64,000 nt of DNA from Teichococcus wenyumeiae (GTDB lineage Bacteria > Pseudomonadota > Alphaproteobacteria > Acetobacterales > Acetobacteraceae), in assembly GCF_003696345.1 (NCBI RefSeq), contig NZ_RFLX01000001.1, positions 372,001 to 436,000 of the forward strand. Reading direction: 5' to 3'. Below the pieces are notes generated by a model, which saw only the letters and a program-made list of their open reading frames with translations, had not been told where the DNA came from and did no database searches. Below, piece after piece: positions 44,787 through 54,277 of this stretch. How positions within the stretch are numbered: the stretch's first letter is position 1; every line of letters begins with the position of its first letter. A program made the translations under genes and the position numbers.

Positions 44787-44892
44787 AAAGGCTGGGGGAA
44801 TGAATTCCCCGGTCTTTCTTCTTCGACTTCCTGGCGCCAACCTCAAACTGACAAAAAGAAGATGGGGTCTGGGGAATTCATTCCCCAGCCTT
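44787..44892. repeat. convergent-border inverted repeat, copy 2 (GAATGAATTC family)
   Basis: A compact copy of about 105 bases. The left arm starts AAAGGCTGGGGGAATGAATT at 44787; the right arm (44855-44892) is its mirror and runs to the cobQ stop codon. Between them are T/C-rich and A-rich runs on opposite sides, as expected for back-to-back terminators of the permease and cobQ genes. Confidence 0.72.
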
Positions 44893-46352
44893 CACCGCGC
44901 CAGCGCCAGCAGCGCATCCACATCCACATGGCGCTCCAGATGCGCCGCCAGCGCATCCAGCGTGGCTTCCACCTCCGCCTCATGGTTGCGTGGCGCGGCA
45001 GGGGCGCCAAGGCGGGCCAGCCAGGCCGCCCGCTGCGCGTCATGCTCGAACAGCCCATGTGCGTAGGTGCCGACCACACGCCCATCGGGTGATGTGGCGC
45101 CATCCAGTCTGCCATCCGCCAGCCGCAGGAAAGGCCGCGCCGTGTCCGGCCCGCTGGTGCGGCCGATATGCATCTCATAGCCCGCGAAAGGCACGGCATC
45201 GGGCAGGGAAGCGCCCTGCACCGCCTCCAGCCGCTTTTCCCCCGCCAGCACCGTTTCCACGTCCAGCAGGCCGAGGCCCGGCGCTTCTCCTGGCGGGCCT
45301 TCTACACCCTCGGGGTCGGCGATACGGGTGCCCAGCATCTGGTAGCCGCCGCAAAGCCCCAGCACCGCGCCACCACGCCGGTGATGCGCCAGGATGTCGA
45401 TGTCCCACCCCTCCCGTCGCAGCGCCGCGAGATCGGCCAGCGTGGCCTTGGAGCCAGGCAGCACCACCAGCGCCACCTCGGCCGGGATGGGCTGGCCGGG
45501 GCGCAGCAGGCGCAGGTCGATGCCGGGCTCGGCCGCCAGCGGGTCCAGGTCGTCGAAGTTGGAGATGCGCGGCAGCAGCGGCACGGCCACGCAGGGGCGG
45601 CCGGGGCGCGGCGGGGGGATGCTGTCCAGCAGGTCCTGCGCATCCTCGGCCGGCAGTCGGCGGGCATCGTCGAAGAAGGGCACCAGCCCTAGCGGGGCCC
45701 AGCCGGTACGGCGCGCGATCTCGGCCATGCCATCGGCAAAGAGCGAAAGATCGCCACGCATCCGGTTGACGATGAAGCCGCGGATCATCGCCGCATCCTC
45801 TTCGGCCACGACATTCCGCGTACCGACGAGGCTGGCGATTACGCCGCCTCGGTCGATATCCCCCACCAGCACCACCGGCACGTCCGCCGCGCGCGCGAAG
45901 CCCATATTGGCGATGTCGCCCGCGCGCAGATTGATCTCGGAAGCGGAGCCCGCGCCTTCCACCAGCACGATATCGGCTTCCTCGCGCAGCTTCGAAAAGC
46001 TTTGCAGCACGAAGGGCAGCAACGAGGGCTTCATGCTTTGGTATTCGCGCGCGCGCGCCGTGGCATGCACGCGGCCCTGCACCACCACCTGGGCGCCGAT
46101 CTCGCTTTGCGGCTTCAGCAGCACCGGGTTCATGTGCACGCTGGGCGCCACGCGGGCAGCCCGCGCCTGCAAGGCCTGGGCACGGCCGATCTCGCCACCA
46201 TCGGGCGTGACGGCGGCGTTGTTGGACATGTTCTGCGGCTTGAAAGGCCGTACCCGCAGCCCGCGCAGCACCAGAGCCCGCGCCAGCCCGGCCACCAGCA
46301 GCGACTTGCCGACGCTGCTGCCGGTGCCTTGCAGCATCAGCGCGCGCGCCAT
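44892..46352 (-). CDS. cobQ: cobyric acid synthase CobQ
   Basis: A 486-residue glutamine-dependent amidotransferase that amidates four side chains of adenosylcobyrinic acid a,c-diamide. The N-terminal ATPase part has [20 protein letters not shown] and [20 protein letters not shown] and [16 protein letters not shown]. The C-terminal class-I glutamine amidotransferase domain has [12 protein letters not shown] with the catalytic Cys near residue 334, and a His in [14 protein letters not shown] 46352 overlaps the cobO stop codon, so cobP-cobO-cobQ form one minus-strand operon. Confidence 0.95.
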   Translation of the reverse strand: MARALMLQGTGSSVGKSLLVAGLARALVLRGLRVRPFKPQNMSNNAAVTPDGGEIGRAQALQARAARVAPSVHMNPVLLKPQSEIGAQVVVQGRVHATARAREYQSMKPSLLPFVLQSFSKLREEADIVLVEGAGSASEINLRAGDIANMGFARAADVPVVLVGDIDRGGVIASLVGTRNVVAEEDAAMIRGFIVNRMRGDLSLFADGMAEIARRTGWAPLGLVPFFDDARRLPAEDAQDLLDSIPPPRPGRPCVAVPLLPRISNFDDLDPLAAEPGIDLRLLRPGQPIPAEVALVVLPGSKATLADLAALRREGWDIDILAHHRRGGAVLGLCGGYQMLGTRIADPEGVEGPPGEAPGLGLLDVETVLAGEKRLEAVQGASLPDAVPFAGYEMHIGRTSGPDTARPFLRLADGRLDGATSPDGRVVGTYAHGLFEHDAQRAAWLARLGAPAAPRNHEAEVEATLDALAAHLERHVDVDALLALAR

Positions 46353-46957
46353 CAGAATTCGATGCCTTCCTGCGCCTTCACGCCCGCCGCGAAGTGGTGC
46401 TTCACCAGTTTCATCTCGGTCACGAGGTCGGCGGCCTCCACCAGCGCCGGCGGGGCATTGCGTCCCGTCACCACCACGTGCAGCCCCGGCGGCCGCGCCA
46501 CCAGCGCCGCCACCACCTCCTCCACCGGCAGGTAGTCGTAGCGCAGCGCGATGCACAACTCGTCCAGCACCAGCAGGCCGAGGCCAGGGCGCGCCATCAA
46601 CTCCAGCGCCTTCTCCCAGGCGCGGCGGGCGGCGGCAACGTCACGCTCCCGGTCCTGGGTCTCCCAGGTGAAGCCCTCGCCCATGCTGTGCCATTCCAGG
46701 CCGGGCATGGCTTCCAGCGGCCCACGCTCGCCGGTGCTCCAGGCGCCCTTGATGAACTGCACCACGCCCACTTGGCGCCCACGCCCCAGCATCCGCAGCG
46801 CCAGCCCGAAGGCCGCCGTGCTCTTGCCTTTGCCGGCGCCGGTATGGACCATCAGCAGGCCCTTCTCGACGGTCTTGCCCGCCACCTCGGCATCCTGCAC
46901 CGCCTTGCGCTTCTGCATCTTCTCCCGGTGGCGGGCGGCTTCGGCATCCTCGGTCAC
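46352..46957 (-). CDS. cobO: corrinoid adenosyltransferase CobO
   Basis: A 201-residue enzyme that adds the adenosyl group to cob(I)yrinic acid a,c-diamide (EC 2.5.1.17), BtuR/CobO/CobP type. The P-loop is [20 protein letters not shown] (residues 37-56), followed by [36 protein letters not shown] and [20 protein letters not shown], which are family hallmarks. It overlaps cobP upstream by four bases and cobQ downstream by one. It probably follows CobR, which is not in this window. Confidence 0.96.
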   Translation of the reverse strand: MTEDAEAARHREKMQKRKAVQDAEVAGKTVEKGLLMVHTGAGKGKSTAAFGLALRMLGRGRQVGVVQFIKGAWSTGERGPLEAMPGLEWHSMGEGFTWETQDRERDVAAARRAWEKALELMARPGLGLLVLDELCIALRYDYLPVEEVVAALVARPPGLHVVVTGRNAPPALVEAADLVTEMKLVKHHFAAGVKAQEGIEF

Positions 46958-47460
46958 GGCAATTCTCCCTTCAGCAGCAGCGGCAGCCCGGCAGCGATGA
47001 AATGCACATGGTCGGCCACCGCCGCCACGCGCTGGTTCAGCACCCCCGCCCTGTCCCGGAAGGCCCGGCCCAGCGCGCTCTCCGGCACGATGCCGAGCCC
47101 CACTTCATTGGCCACCAGCACCGTGGGCGCGGCACGGGCGCGCAGCGCGGCCTCCAGCGCCGTTGTCGCGGCCTCCACGTCATGCTTGCCCAGCATCAGG
47201 TTGGTCAGCCAGAGCGTCAGGCAATCCACCAGCACCGGCTGCGGCGTGGCCAGCGCCGCCGGCAGGTCCAGCGGCGCATCCACCGTCCGCCAGCGCCCGT
47301 CCCGCCGGACACGGTGCTCGGCGATGCGGGCGCGCATCTCCTCATCCCAGGCCTCGGCGGTGGCCAGATAGACCCAGGGGGAAGGATGGCGGGCCAGCAG
47401 CGCCTCGGCATGGCGGGACTTGCCGGACCGCGCGCCGCCCAGGACCAGGGTGATGCTCAT
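46954..47460 (-). CDS. cobP: adenosylcobinamide kinase / adenosylcobinamide-phosphate guanylyltransferase CobP
   Basis: A 168-residue bifunctional enzyme (also CobU) that phosphorylates adenosylcobinamide and then makes adenosyl-GDP-cobinamide. The P-loop is SITLVLGGARSGKSRHAEAL (residues 2-21), then WVYLATAEAWDEEMRARIAE HR and RWRTVDAPLDL, with the guanylylated His expected in IAEHRVRR. VLVDCLTLWLTNLML and VANEVGLGIVPESALGRAFR complete the pattern. ATG 47460 is the first gene of the minus-strand cobP-cobO-cobQ operon, divergent from a DUF3297 gene 69 bases away. Confidence 0.95.
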   Translation of the reverse strand: MSITLVLGGARSGKSRHAEALLARHPSPWVYLATAEAWDEEMRARIAEHRVRRDGRWRTVDAPLDLPAALATPQPVLVDCLTLWLTNLMLGKHDVEAATTALEAALRARAAPTVLVANEVGLGIVPESALGRAFRDRAGVLNQRVAAVADHVHFIAAGLPLLLKGELP

Positions 47461-47529
47461 GGCAGCCAGGACTAGCCGAAAGCCGCCCGGGCTGGCTATC
47501 ACCCCCACCAGACCCAGGGAGCCCCCGCC

Positions 47530-47778
47530 ATGTCCGATACCCCGCCCGACCGCCTCTCCAACGACCCCGCCAGCCCCTTCTTCAACGAGGAAATCCTGAA
47601 CCGCGGCATCGGCATCCGCTTCAAGGGCGTCGAGAAGACCAATGTCGAGGAATATTGCGTCAGCGAAGGCTGGGTGCGCCTGGCCGTCGGCAAGGGCGTG
47701 GACCGCAAGGGCAAGCCGCTGACCATGAAGGTGATGGGCCCGGTCGAGCCCTATTTCCGGGACGCGAAGGAAGGCTGA
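47530..47778 (+). CDS. DUF3297 family protein
   Basis: An 82-residue protein matching the small DUF3297 family (SDTPPDRLSNDPASPFFNEE, then RGIGIRFKGVEKTNVEEYCV and GPVEPYFRDAKEG). The family is conserved in alpha- and betaproteobacteria and has no assigned function. It is divergent from the cobP operon and followed by repeat copy 4. A link to cobalamin is not shown. Confidence 0.88.
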   Translation: MSDTPPDRLSNDPASPFFNEEILNRGIGIRFKGVEKTNVEEYCVSEGWVRLAVGKGVDRKGKPLTMKVMGPVEPYFRDAKEG

Positions 47779-47780
47779 AG

Positions 47781-48002
47781 CCCAGGGGCGCTGCCCCTGG
47801 ACCCCGCTGGGGTGACAGTGTCACCCCAGACCCCGCCATCTGTTTTGAACGTGTGGCGCGGCTGTCCGCCTCCAGCGATTGCGGCATCAGGACGTTTCAA
47901 CACCACGACCCTCCAGCTCCGGAAAACTCGAAGCGGGGTCCGGGGTGGACTTTCCACCCCGGCGGGTGTGTCCAGAGAGGGCGGAGCCCTCTTTGGCCCC
48001 GG
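47781..48002 (-). repeat. four-palindrome intergenic element, copy 4 (reverse orientation)
   Basis: Outer hairpins at 47782-47800 and 47972-47996; inner palindromes GGGGTGACAGTGTCACCCC at 47809-47827 and GGGGTGGACTTTCCACCCC at 47942-47960. CCCCGCCATCTGTTTTG follows the first one, giving a terminator-like T-run for the DUF3297 transcript. It separates that gene from the cobalamin riboswitch. Confidence 0.85.
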
Positions 48003-48054
48003 TGGCCACTCCCCGTTTGACTTCCGCCCCGCGCACAGCCTAACCACAAGCCAT

Positions 48055-48215
48055 TGATGGTCCTTCCGCGAGGAAGGTGAAAAGGGAACGCGGTGCAACG
48101 CCGCGGCTGCCCCCGCAACTGTAAGTGGAGAGCGTCCCGCCGCTGCGGCCACTGGAAGGCGACTTCCGGGAAGGCCGGCGGGCCGCGCCTGATCCACGAG
48201 CCAGGAGACCTGCCA
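48055..48215 (+). ncRNA. cobalamin (B12) riboswitch
   Basis: The conserved core elements are in order: CCTTCCGCGAGGAAGG stem, GTGAAAAGGGAACGCGGTGC, GCTGCCCCCGCAACTGTAA, GGGAAGGCCGG, and the B12 box GAGCCAGGAGACCTGCC at 48198-48214. It lies about 110 bases upstream of the DUF1636-cobW-cobN run. Behind it, CCGGGCGGGGTGCCCCGG at 48238-48255 could be the switching hairpin. Adenosylcobalamin should repress the whole downstream run. Confidence 0.95.
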
Positions 48216-48326
48216 TCGCCCATCGAGATCGTGCCGCCGGGCGGGGTGCCCCGGAGTGGCAGCGGCGCCCGGCATGGCCTGGCGTCGACCCATGCGCTCG
48301 CGCGCCATGGGCGGTCGGCACCCCGG

Positions 48327-48734
48327 ATGCTGGAGGTGCCTGCCTTGCCTGAGGCCGAAGCCAAGCCCGTGCTGCATGTCTGCACCACTTGCCGTGCCGG
48401 AAATCCGCTGGCGGAGGGCGAGGTGCCGCCCGGCCGCCACCTGCATGATGCCGTGGCCGAGGCGCTTGCCGCCCATCCGGCGCCGCCGGTGGAGCTGCGC
48501 CCCGTGAAATGCATGGCCGCCTGCGACCACGGCTGCACCGCCGCCATGACGGCGCCGGGCAAGTGGGGCTACCTGCTGGGGCGGCTCGACCTGTCCCATG
48601 CCGAGGACCTGCTGACCTATGGCGCCGCCTATGCCGCCAGCGGCAACGGGGCGGTGCTGCCCTCCCGCCGCCCTCCTTCCCTGCGTTCGGTCGTGCTCGG
48701 CCGCCTTCCTTCCCTGACGGAGCCCCAGTCGTGA
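48327..48734 (+). CDS. DUF1636 family protein, cysteine-rich, linked to CobW
   Basis: A 135-residue protein of the DUF1636 family. Cysteines are HVCTTCRAG near residues 18-22 and VKCMAACDHGCTAAM near 57-68, arranged like a thioredoxin-fold 2Fe-2S ferredoxin; the C-terminal tail is Arg/Pro-rich. It is the first gene under the B12 riboswitch and overlaps cobW by four bases. The start is not certain: ATG 48327 lacks a ribosome binding site, while TTG 48345 has GGAG eight bases upstream. Role unknown; an electron-transfer or metal-handling role in cobalt insertion is inferred from position. Confidence 0.8.
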   Translation: MLEVPALPEAEAKPVLHVCTTCRAGNPLAEGEVPPGRHLHDAVAEALAAHPAPPVELRPVKCMAACDHGCTAAMTAPGKWGYLLGRLDLSHAEDLLTYGAAYAASGNGAVLPSRRPPSLRSVVLGRLPSLTEPQS

Positions 48735-49765
48735 GCAAACTCGAAAAGGTGCCGGCCACCATCGTCACCGGCTTTCTCGGCGCGGGAAAGACCACGCTGG
48801 TGCGGCATGTGATGTCTCAGGCGGCGGGGCGGCGCATCGCCATCATCGTCAATGAATTCGGCAGCCTCGGCATCGATGGCGACCTGCTGAAGTCCTGCGG
48901 CATCCCGGGCTGCGAGGAAGACAACATCGTCGAACTCGCCAATGGCTGCATCTGCTGCACCGTGGCCGACGACTTCCTGCCCACCATGACCGCGCTGCTG
49001 GACCGGCCCGAGCCACCCGAGCACATCCTGATCGAGACCTCCGGCCTCGCGCTGCCGAAGCCGCTGATCAAGGCTTTCAACTGGCCCGGCATCCGCTCCC
49101 GCGTCACGGTGGATGGCGTGGTGACGGTGGTGGATGGCCCCGCCGTGGCCGATGGCCGCTTCGCCGACGACCCGGCGGCGGTGGAAGCCCAGCGCGCCGC
49201 CGACGACAACCTGGACCACGACAACCCGCTGGCCGAGGTCTTCGAGGACCAGCTCGGCGCCGCCGACCTCGTGGTGCTGAACAAGGCGGATCTGCTGGAT
49301 GAGGCCGCCGTGGCAAAGCTGCGGGCCGAGATCGCGTCTCATCTTCCCCGGCAGGTCAAAGTGGTCGCGGCGCGGGAAGGCGCGCTGGACATCGCCGTGC
49401 TGCTGGGCCTGGGCGCCGCGGCGGAAGACGACCTCGCCGCCCGTCCCTCGCACCACGATGGCGCGGATGACCACGAGCACGACGATTTCGACAGTTTTGT
49501 CGTGCCCATGCCGGAAGCGGCGAGCGCCGAGGCGCTGTTGGAAAAGCTCTCGAAGATCGCAGGCGAGTTCGACATCCTGCGCATGAAGGGCTTTTCGAGC
49601 TTGCCCGGCAAGCCGATGCGCCTGGCGGTGCAGGGCGTCGGCACCCGCTTCCGCCACCATTTCGACCGCGCCTGGGCGCCGGGCGAGGCACGGGATGGCC
49701 AGCTGGTGGTGATCGGCCAGGCCGGGCTGGACAAGGCGGCCATCGCCGCCGCCATCGCCGGATAG
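48731..49765 (+). CDS. cobW: CobW, metal-chaperone GTPase of cobalamin biosynthesis
   Basis: A 344-residue G3E GTPase thought to supply cobalt for the CobN chelatase. Walker A VTGFLGAGKTTLVRHVM (residues 13-29), the metal-site motif NGCICCTV near 71, LIETSGLALPKPLIKAF with the switch Glu, and LNKADLLDEA are clear. A His/Asp-rich stretch, SHHDGADDHEHDDFDSF near residue 236-253, probably binds metal. GTG 48731 overlaps the DUF1636 stop. The next gene is cobN, four bases on, in line with a shared task. Confidence 0.94.
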   Translation: MSKLEKVPATIVTGFLGAGKTTLVRHVMSQAAGRRIAIIVNEFGSLGIDGDLLKSCGIPGCEEDNIVELANGCICCTVADDFLPTMTALLDRPEPPEHILIETSGLALPKPLIKAFNWPGIRSRVTVDGVVTVVDGPAVADGRFADDPAAVEAQRAADDNLDHDNPLAEVFEDQLGAADLVVLNKADLLDEAAVAKLRAEIASHLPRQVKVVAAREGALDIAVLLGLGAAAEDDLAARPSHHDGADDHEHDDFDSFVVPMPEAASAEALLEKLSKIAGEFDILRMKGFSSLPGKPMRLAVQGVGTRFRHHFDRAWAPGEARDGQLVVIGQAGLDKAAIAAAIAG

Positions 49766-49769
49766 CGCC

Positions 49770-52700
49770 ATGCACCTGCTGCCGCGCGAAACGTTGAGCC
49801 TGGACGCCGCCGAGCAGGCGGTGGACCTCGGCCACGCGCCGGCAGACCTGGTGCTGCTCTCCTTCAGCGACAGCGACCTTTCGGCGGCGGCGGCGGGCTG
49901 GGCCGCGCTGCCGGAGCCGCGCCCGACGCTGCGGCTGGCCAGTCTCGCAAAGCTGCGCCACCCCATGTCGGTGGACCTTTACGCCGAGCAGGTGCTGGCG
50001 GAATCCCGCGTTGTGATCATCCGCCTGCTGGGCGGGTTGGACTACTGGCGCTACGGCGCCGAGGAAGTGGCAGCGCTCTGCCGCGCGCGCGGCATTCCCC
50101 TGGCGCTGCTGCCTGGAGAAGGCCGGCCGGATACGCGGCTGGCCGAACTCTCCACCATGGAACCGGCGCTGCTGGCGCGGCTGGAAGCCTGCTGCCGCCA
50201 TGGCGGTGCCGCGCATTGGGCGGCGGCGCTGCAACTGGCTGCCGCATCCGCCGGGCTAGGTACGGCGCCCGCCGCCGACCCACCGCCCCTGCCCGCCTTC
50301 GGGTGCCATGACTTCGGCATCACCGCCGATGGGCCGGATGCCGCGCTGGTCTTCTACCGCTCACACCTGCTGGCCGATGACGTCGCGCCGATGCGGGACT
50401 TGGCAAAAGCTCTGTCAGCGCGCGGACTGAACCCACGCGGCTTCTTTGCCGTCAGCCTGAAGGATGCGGAAGCCGCACGCTTCATCGCCACCGAACTGGC
50501 GCAGCTGCGCCCGGCGGTGGTGCTGAATGCCACGGCCTTTTCCGCGCGGCAGGAGGGCGCCTCGCCATTGGATGCCGCCGGTGCGCCGGTGCTGCAACTG
50601 ATGCTCTCCGGTGCGCCCCACGCGGCCTGGGAGGCTTCCTCGCGCGGCCTGTCGCAGGCCGATCTCGCCATGCAGGTCGTGCTGCCGGAACTGGACGGGC
50701 GGCTGCCCACCACCATCATCGGCTTCAAGGCGGAAGCCGCGCCGCTGCCTGGCCTGGATTTTTCCCCAACTCGGCTGCAACCTTTCGAAGCCGGCATCGC
50801 CCTGGCCGCAGACCGCGCGGCGGGCTGGGCATTGCTCCGCGCCACGCCGCCGGCCGCGCGGCGCCTCGCCATCATCCTCTCCGACTATCCCGGCGTGGCC
50901 GGCAGCGGGCAGGTTGGTCATGCGGTGGGCCTGGACTCCTTCGCATCTCTCGCCGCGCTGCTGGAGGATCTGTGCAGCGCCGGCTATGGCACGGAGGCGC
51001 TGGATGCCGCTGCGCTGACCCGTGCCCTGACCGCCGCGCCGCCTACCGCATTCCTGAACTTACGTGATTACGCAGCGCTTTTCGCCACGGTGCCTGCCGC
51101 GCTGCGCGAAGCGGTGGAAGCCGCCTGGGGCGCGCCAGAACAGGACCCCGCCCTCACCCCAACCGGCTTCGCGCTGCGGCACCTGCGCATCGGCCACATG
51201 CTGCTGGCCGTGCAACCCGACCGTGGACGAGAGGCCGATCGCCGCGCCACGCATCACGACCCCAGCCTGCCACCGCGCCATGCCTTCATCGCCTTCTATC
51301 TCTGGCTGCGGGAGGCATTCGGCGCGCATGCCCTGCTGCATCTCGGCACGCATGGCTCGCTGGAATGGCTGCCGGGCAAGGCGGTGGCACTGTCGGAAAG
51401 CTGCGCCCCGGCGGCGCTGACGCGCGGCCTGCCGGTGATCTACCCTTTCATTGTCAACAACCCTGGCGAGGCCGCCTTCGCCCGCCGCCGCCTGGGCGCT
51501 GTGACCATCGGCCATCTGACGCCACCATTGAAATCCGCCGGCCACCACGGCGCCGCCGCCGAGCTGGAACGGCTGATCGACGAATATGCCGCCGCCGATG
51601 GGCTGGATGCGCGGCGCACCGCCCTGCTCCGTCGCGACATCCTGGCCCGCGCGCAGGACACCGGATTGCTGGCCGAAAGCGCCATCCCCCCCGGCCTGCC
51701 GGAAGAGGAAACGCTGGCGAAGCTTGATGCCTGGCTCTGCGACGTCAAGGAAATGCAGATCCGCGAGGGGCTGCATGTGCTGGGCCGCCCACCCGCCGGG
51801 CGCGACGCGCTGCTGGCCGCCCTGCAAACCGCGAACCCGGACACGCCGGACCTTGCCGCCCGCCTTGATGTCTGCGCCGAGGCGGAGCGCAATGCCGTCC
51901 TGGCGGCGCTGGATGCACGCTTCATCGCCCCCGGCCCCGCCGGCGCGCCAACGCGCGGCCGTGCCGATGTACTGCCCACCGGGCGCAACCTTTATGCCGT
52001 GGACCCGCGCGGCATTCCCAGCCGTTCCGCCATGCTGCTGGCCGAAAAAGCCGCCGCCGAACTGCTGCGCCGCCACTTGCAGGACCATGGCGAATATCCG
52101 CGCGCCCTGGTGCTGGACCTCTGGGGTAGCACCACGTTGCGCACCGGCGGCGAGGACCTCGCCCTGGCCCTGGTGCTGCTGGGTGTCCGCCCGCTCTGGG
52201 ACAGCGGCTCCGCCCGCGTCACGGGCACGGAGATCCTGCCCCTGGCGCTGCTGGACCGGCCGCGCATCGATGTCACGCTGCGCATCTCCGGCCTGTTCCG
52301 CGACACCTTCGCGAGTCAGATCGCGCTCTTCGACCAGGCCGTGCGCGCCGTGGCCGCCAGGGACGAGGCCGCCGACTGGAACCCGCTGGCCGGCACCGCG
52401 CGAGGCCTCTCCGGCGATGCGCTGCGACAGGCCACCGCCCGCATCTTCGGCGCGGCGCCGGGCACCTATGGTCTGGACATGGATGTCGCTGGCGGCAACT
52501 GGAAGGAAAGCGGCGCGGCCTATCTCGCCGCTTCCGCCAGCGCCTATGGCCAGGGGCTGGAGGGGGCGCCGCTCGCGGGCAGCCTGGCCGAGCGCATCCG
52601 CACCGCCGATGCCTTCCTGCACAGCCAGGACCATGCCGAGACCGACCTGCTCGACAGCCCCGATTTCGCCGCGCATGAAGGCGGCTTCGCGGCGGCGGCA

Positions 52701-53102
52701 CGCGTGCTGGGCGCCGCCCCCGCGCTGTACCACCTGGATACCAGCAGGCCCGAGGCCCCGCGCAGCCGCGCTCTGGAGGAAGAGATCGCCCGCGTGGTGC
52801 GCGCCCGTGCCGTCAATCCGGCCTGGATCGGCGGCATGATGCGCCATGGCTATCGCGGCGCCGCCGAGATCGCACGGCCGCTGCACAGCCTGCATGCCTT
52901 CGCCGCCACCCTGCCCACGCGGCTGGACCGGCAGTTCGACCTGATCTTCGAGGCCACGCTGGGCACGCCCGATGTCCTGGCCTTCCTGCAACGGGAGAAT
53001 CCCGAAGCCCTGGCCGGCATGCGCCAGGCCTTCGCCGCCGCGCTGCGCCAGGGCCTCTGGCAGCCACGCCGCAACAGCGTCGCGGCGGAGCTGGAAGCAT
53101 GA
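49770..53102 (+). CDS. cobN: aerobic cobaltochelatase subunit CobN
   Basis: A 1110-residue ATP-dependent chelatase large subunit that inserts Co into hydrogenobyrinic acid a,c-diamide together with CobS and CobT. The BchH/CobN pattern is clear: RVVIIRLLGGLDYWRYGAEE, ALLHLGTHGSLEWLPGKAVA near residue 520, VIYPFIVNNPGEAAFARRRL and LVLDLWGSTTLRTGGEDLAL. The length is slightly shorter than the ~1,250 of the Pseudomonas denitrificans protein. The small subunits are not in this window. Start 49770 is four bases after cobW; the stop overlaps cobG. Confidence 0.95.
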   Translation: MHLLPRETLSLDAAEQAVDLGHAPADLVLLSFSDSDLSAAAAGWAALPEPRPTLRLASLAKLRHPMSVDLYAEQVLAESRVVIIRLLGGLDYWRYGAEEVAALCRARGIPLALLPGEGRPDTRLAELSTMEPALLARLEACCRHGGAAHWAAALQLAAASAGLGTAPAADPPPLPAFGCHDFGITADGPDAALVFYRSHLLADDVAPMRDLAKALSARGLNPRGFFAVSLKDAEAARFIATELAQLRPAVVLNATAFSARQEGASPLDAAGAPVLQLMLSGAPHAAWEASSRGLSQADLAMQVVLPELDGRLPTTIIGFKAEAAPLPGLDFSPTRLQPFEAGIALAADRAAGWALLRATPPAARRLAIILSDYPGVAGSGQVGHAVGLDSFASLAALLEDLCSAGYGTEALDAAALTRALTAAPPTAFLNLRDYAALFATVPAALREAVEAAWGAPEQDPALTPTGFALRHLRIGHMLLAVQPDRGREADRRATHHDPSLPPRHAFIAFYLWLREAFGAHALLHLGTHGSLEWLPGKAVALSESCAPAALTRGLPVIYPFIVNNPGEAAFARRRLGAVTIGHLTPPLKSAGHHGAAAELERLIDEYAAADGLDARRTALLRRDILARAQDTGLLAESAIPPGLPEEETLAKLDAWLCDVKEMQIREGLHVLGRPPAGRDALLAALQTANPDTPDLAARLDVCAEAERNAVLAALDARFIAPGPAGAPTRGRADVLPTGRNLYAVDPRGIPSRSAMLLAEKAAAELLRRHLQDHGEYPRALVLDLWGSTTLRTGGEDLALALVLLGVRPLWDSGSARVTGTEILPLALLDRPRIDVTLRISGLFRDTFASQIALFDQAVRAVAARDEAADWNPLAGTARGLSGDALRQATARIFGAAPGTYGLDMDVAGGNWKESGAAYLAASASAYGQGLEGAPLAGSLAERIRTADAFLHSQDHAETDLLDSPDFAAHEGGFAAAARVLGAAPALYHLDTSRPEAPRSRALEEEIARVVRARAVNPAWIGGMMRHGYRGAAEIARPLHSLHAFAATLPTRLDRQFDLIFEATLGTPDVLAFLQRENPEALAGMRQAFAAALRQGLWQPRRNSVAAELEA

Positions 53103-54277
53103 CGGCCCTGGCGCGCGGCTGGTGCCCCAGCCTCCATGAGCCCATGCGTTCCGGCGACGGCTGGCTGTCGCGCATCAAGCCGTATGCCGCCTGCCTCGGG
53201 GCGGAACAGGCCCGCATCATCGCGCGGGAAGCGGCGCGTCATGGCAATGGCGCCATCGACCTGACGCAACGCGGCAACTTGCAGCCGCGCGGGTTCTCCG
53301 GCGCCAGTGCAGTGGCTTTCGCCAATGCCATGGTTGCCGCCGGCCTCGCGCATCCCGACCCGGCGGTGGAGCGCAACCGCAACCTGCTGGCGCCGCCGCT
53401 GCTGGGCCATGACCCGGACATCGCCCCCGGCACCGCCGAACTGGTGGAAGCCTTGCCGGCGGCCATGGCCGAATGGCCCGCGCTGCCCGGCAAGTTCGGC
53501 CTGCTGGTCGATGGCGGCGGCCGCCTGCCGCTGGCCGGCGAGGGCGCCGATATCATGCTGCGCCACACCGGCGCATGGGTGGAACTGCGCCTGGGCGGCG
53601 GGGATGCCATGGCGCATTGCGCCCCGGCCGAAGCCGTGGCCGCCGCCACCGCCCTGGCGCGCCACTTCACCACGCTCGCCCCGGCGCGGCGGATGCGGCA
53701 GGCCGTGGCAGCGCAGGGCGCCCAGGCCATCCTGGCCGCCTGCGGGCTGGAAGCCGCCCCGGACCTGACACCACGCCCCGCGCCGCCCATCGCGGTGGGC
53801 CTGCTGCCTGGGCAGGTGCTGGGCGTGGCGGCCCCCTTCGGGCAGTTGCGCGCGGAACAGCTCGCGGCCCTGGCCGGTCTCGCGGAACAACAGGGCGACG
53901 GCACCCTGCGCCTCACCCCCTGGCGCACCCTCCTGCTGCCGGGTGTGGAGGATGCGGCGCCCGCCGCCGCCCTGGGGCTGATTCTGGCGCCGGAGGACCC
54001 GCGCCTGCGCATCGCCTCCTGCACCGGCGCGCCGGGCTGCGCCAGCGCCTTTATCGACACCCGCGCGGCGGCGGCGCGGGTGGCGGCGGCCGGCCTGCCG
54101 GGCTTGCTGCATCTCTCCGGCTGCGCCAAAGGCTGTGCGCATCCGGGCCCGGCACCCGCCACGCTGGTGGGCGGCCCGGATGGCTATGCCATCATCCGCG
54201 ACGGCCGCGCCGGCGACAGGCCAGCCGCCGCCGGCCTGACCCTCGAACAAGCCTTGGCGGTGCTCCAGCGACCATGA
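53099..54277 (+). CDS. cobG: precorrin-3B synthase CobG
   Basis: A 392-residue oxygen-dependent mono-oxygenase of the nitrite/sulfite reductase haemoprotein-like fold. It hydroxylates precorrin-3A, and its presence marks the aerobic pathway. It begins RGWCPSLHEPMRSGDGWLSR with LTQRGNLQPRGF. The iron-sulfur/haem ligand Cys residues lie in CTGAPGC (near 308-314) and SGCAKGCAHPGPA (near 346-350). The ATG overlaps the cobN stop (ATGA) and the stop overlaps cobH. Confidence 0.94.
   Translation: MTALARGWCPSLHEPMRSGDGWLSRIKPYAACLGAEQARIIAREAARHGNGAIDLTQRGNLQPRGFSGASAVAFANAMVAAGLAHPDPAVERNRNLLAPPLLGHDPDIAPGTAELVEALPAAMAEWPALPGKFGLLVDGGGRLPLAGEGADIMLRHTGAWVELRLGGGDAMAHCAPAEAVAAATALARHFTTLAPARRMRQAVAAQGAQAILAACGLEAAPDLTPRPAPPIAVGLLPGQVLGVAAPFGQLRAEQLAALAGLAEQQGDGTLRLTPWRTLLLPGVEDAAPAAALGLILAPEDPRLRIASCTGAPGCASAFIDTRAAAARVAAAGLPGLLHLSGCAKGCAHPGPAPATLVGGPDGYAIIRDGRAGDRPAAAGLTLEQALAVLQRP

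Noticed and set aside
47751-48599. Minus-strand frame of 282 codons across copy 4 and the riboswitch.
   Set aside because: It is antisense to a clear riboswitch and to the DUF1636 gene and contains repeat-derived peptides.
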